NCBI GenBank assembly: GCA_002868985.1
Contig: PKTV01000122.1
Coordinates: 1 to 11,390 of the forward strand
DNA: 11,390 nucleotides
Direction: 5' to 3'
From: Desulfobacteraceae bacterium
GTDB taxonomy: Bacteria; Desulfobacterota; Desulfobacteria; Desulfobacterales; UBA11574
Positions 11,367 through 11,390 of this stretch are shown here, in pieces; positions within the stretch are counted from its first letter, which is position 1, and the number at the start of each line of letters is the position of its first letter. Below the pieces are notes generated by a model. That model made no database searches and was not told the DNA's origin. It was given only the letters and a program-made list of their open reading frames with translations. The position numbers and the translations under genes were made by a program.

Positions 11367-11390
11367 ATGATTAATGATATTTTTGCTCTA
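11367..11390 (+). CDS. Possible start of a further gene, cut by the window edge
   Basis: ATG at 11367-11369 with AGGA 5 nt upstream opens a frame to the right edge; only MINDIFAL is visible. It lies 59 bases after the CGGC gene on the same strand. Too short to identify. Confidence 0.35.

Noticed and set aside
1..11390. tRNA, rRNA, phage or insertion-sequence transposase genes
   Set aside because: None recognised on either strand in the window.

Overview
The window suggests an anaerobic bacterium, most likely a sulfate-reducing deltaproteobacterium (Desulfobacterota, Desulfobacterales-like). The reasons are an oxygen-sensitive ferredoxin-dependent 2-oxoacid oxidoreductase (IorAB) next to a phenylacetate-CoA-ligase-type enzyme and a Liv-type ABC transporter, and the general character of the proteins. 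The species assignment is inference; no rRNA or other marker gene is present.

Region 1 (about 1-8330, minus strand, metabolic). In transcription order: a good sigma70-like promoter (8260-8288), iorA (TTG start), iorB, a PaaK-family CoA ligase, livG (GTG), livF (GTG), livK and livH, which runs off the left edge; livM is expected just outside. All genes point the same way and could form one long transcript. A coherent reading is import of an aromatic or branched-chain amino acid, oxidative decarboxylation of the derived aryl- or indolepyruvate to aryl-acetyl-CoA with reduction of ferredoxin (IorAB), and salvage of free aryl-acetate by the ligase. The aminotransferase that would link import to IorAB is not in the window. 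Four of the gene spacers each contain a different palindromic repeat, in two cases starting inside the upstream stop codon.

Region 2 (about 8200-8985, mostly non-coding). It contains the iorA promoter, a strong minus-strand intrinsic terminator with two more stable hairpins behind it (a possible small RNA), and a decayed C-terminal piece of a HepT/DUF86-like toxin.

Region 3 (about 8985-11390, plus strand, visibly more AT-rich, accessory). A compact RHH antitoxin / PIN toxin pair starts from a near-consensus promoter that leaves essentially no leader. It is bounded by a 9-bp inverted core-site pair and followed by a bulged hairpin laid out like an integron attC site. Then come a small conserved-looking protein of unknown function, a remnant of an ImmA/IrrE-type protein, a REP-like 64-bp palindrome, a membrane protein whose beginning seems to have been lost at that palindrome, a CGGC-domain protein and the first codons of another gene. 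This looks like a decaying gene-cassette or accessory array joined to a catabolic operon. No integrase, transposase, tRNA, rRNA or CRISPR array was seen.
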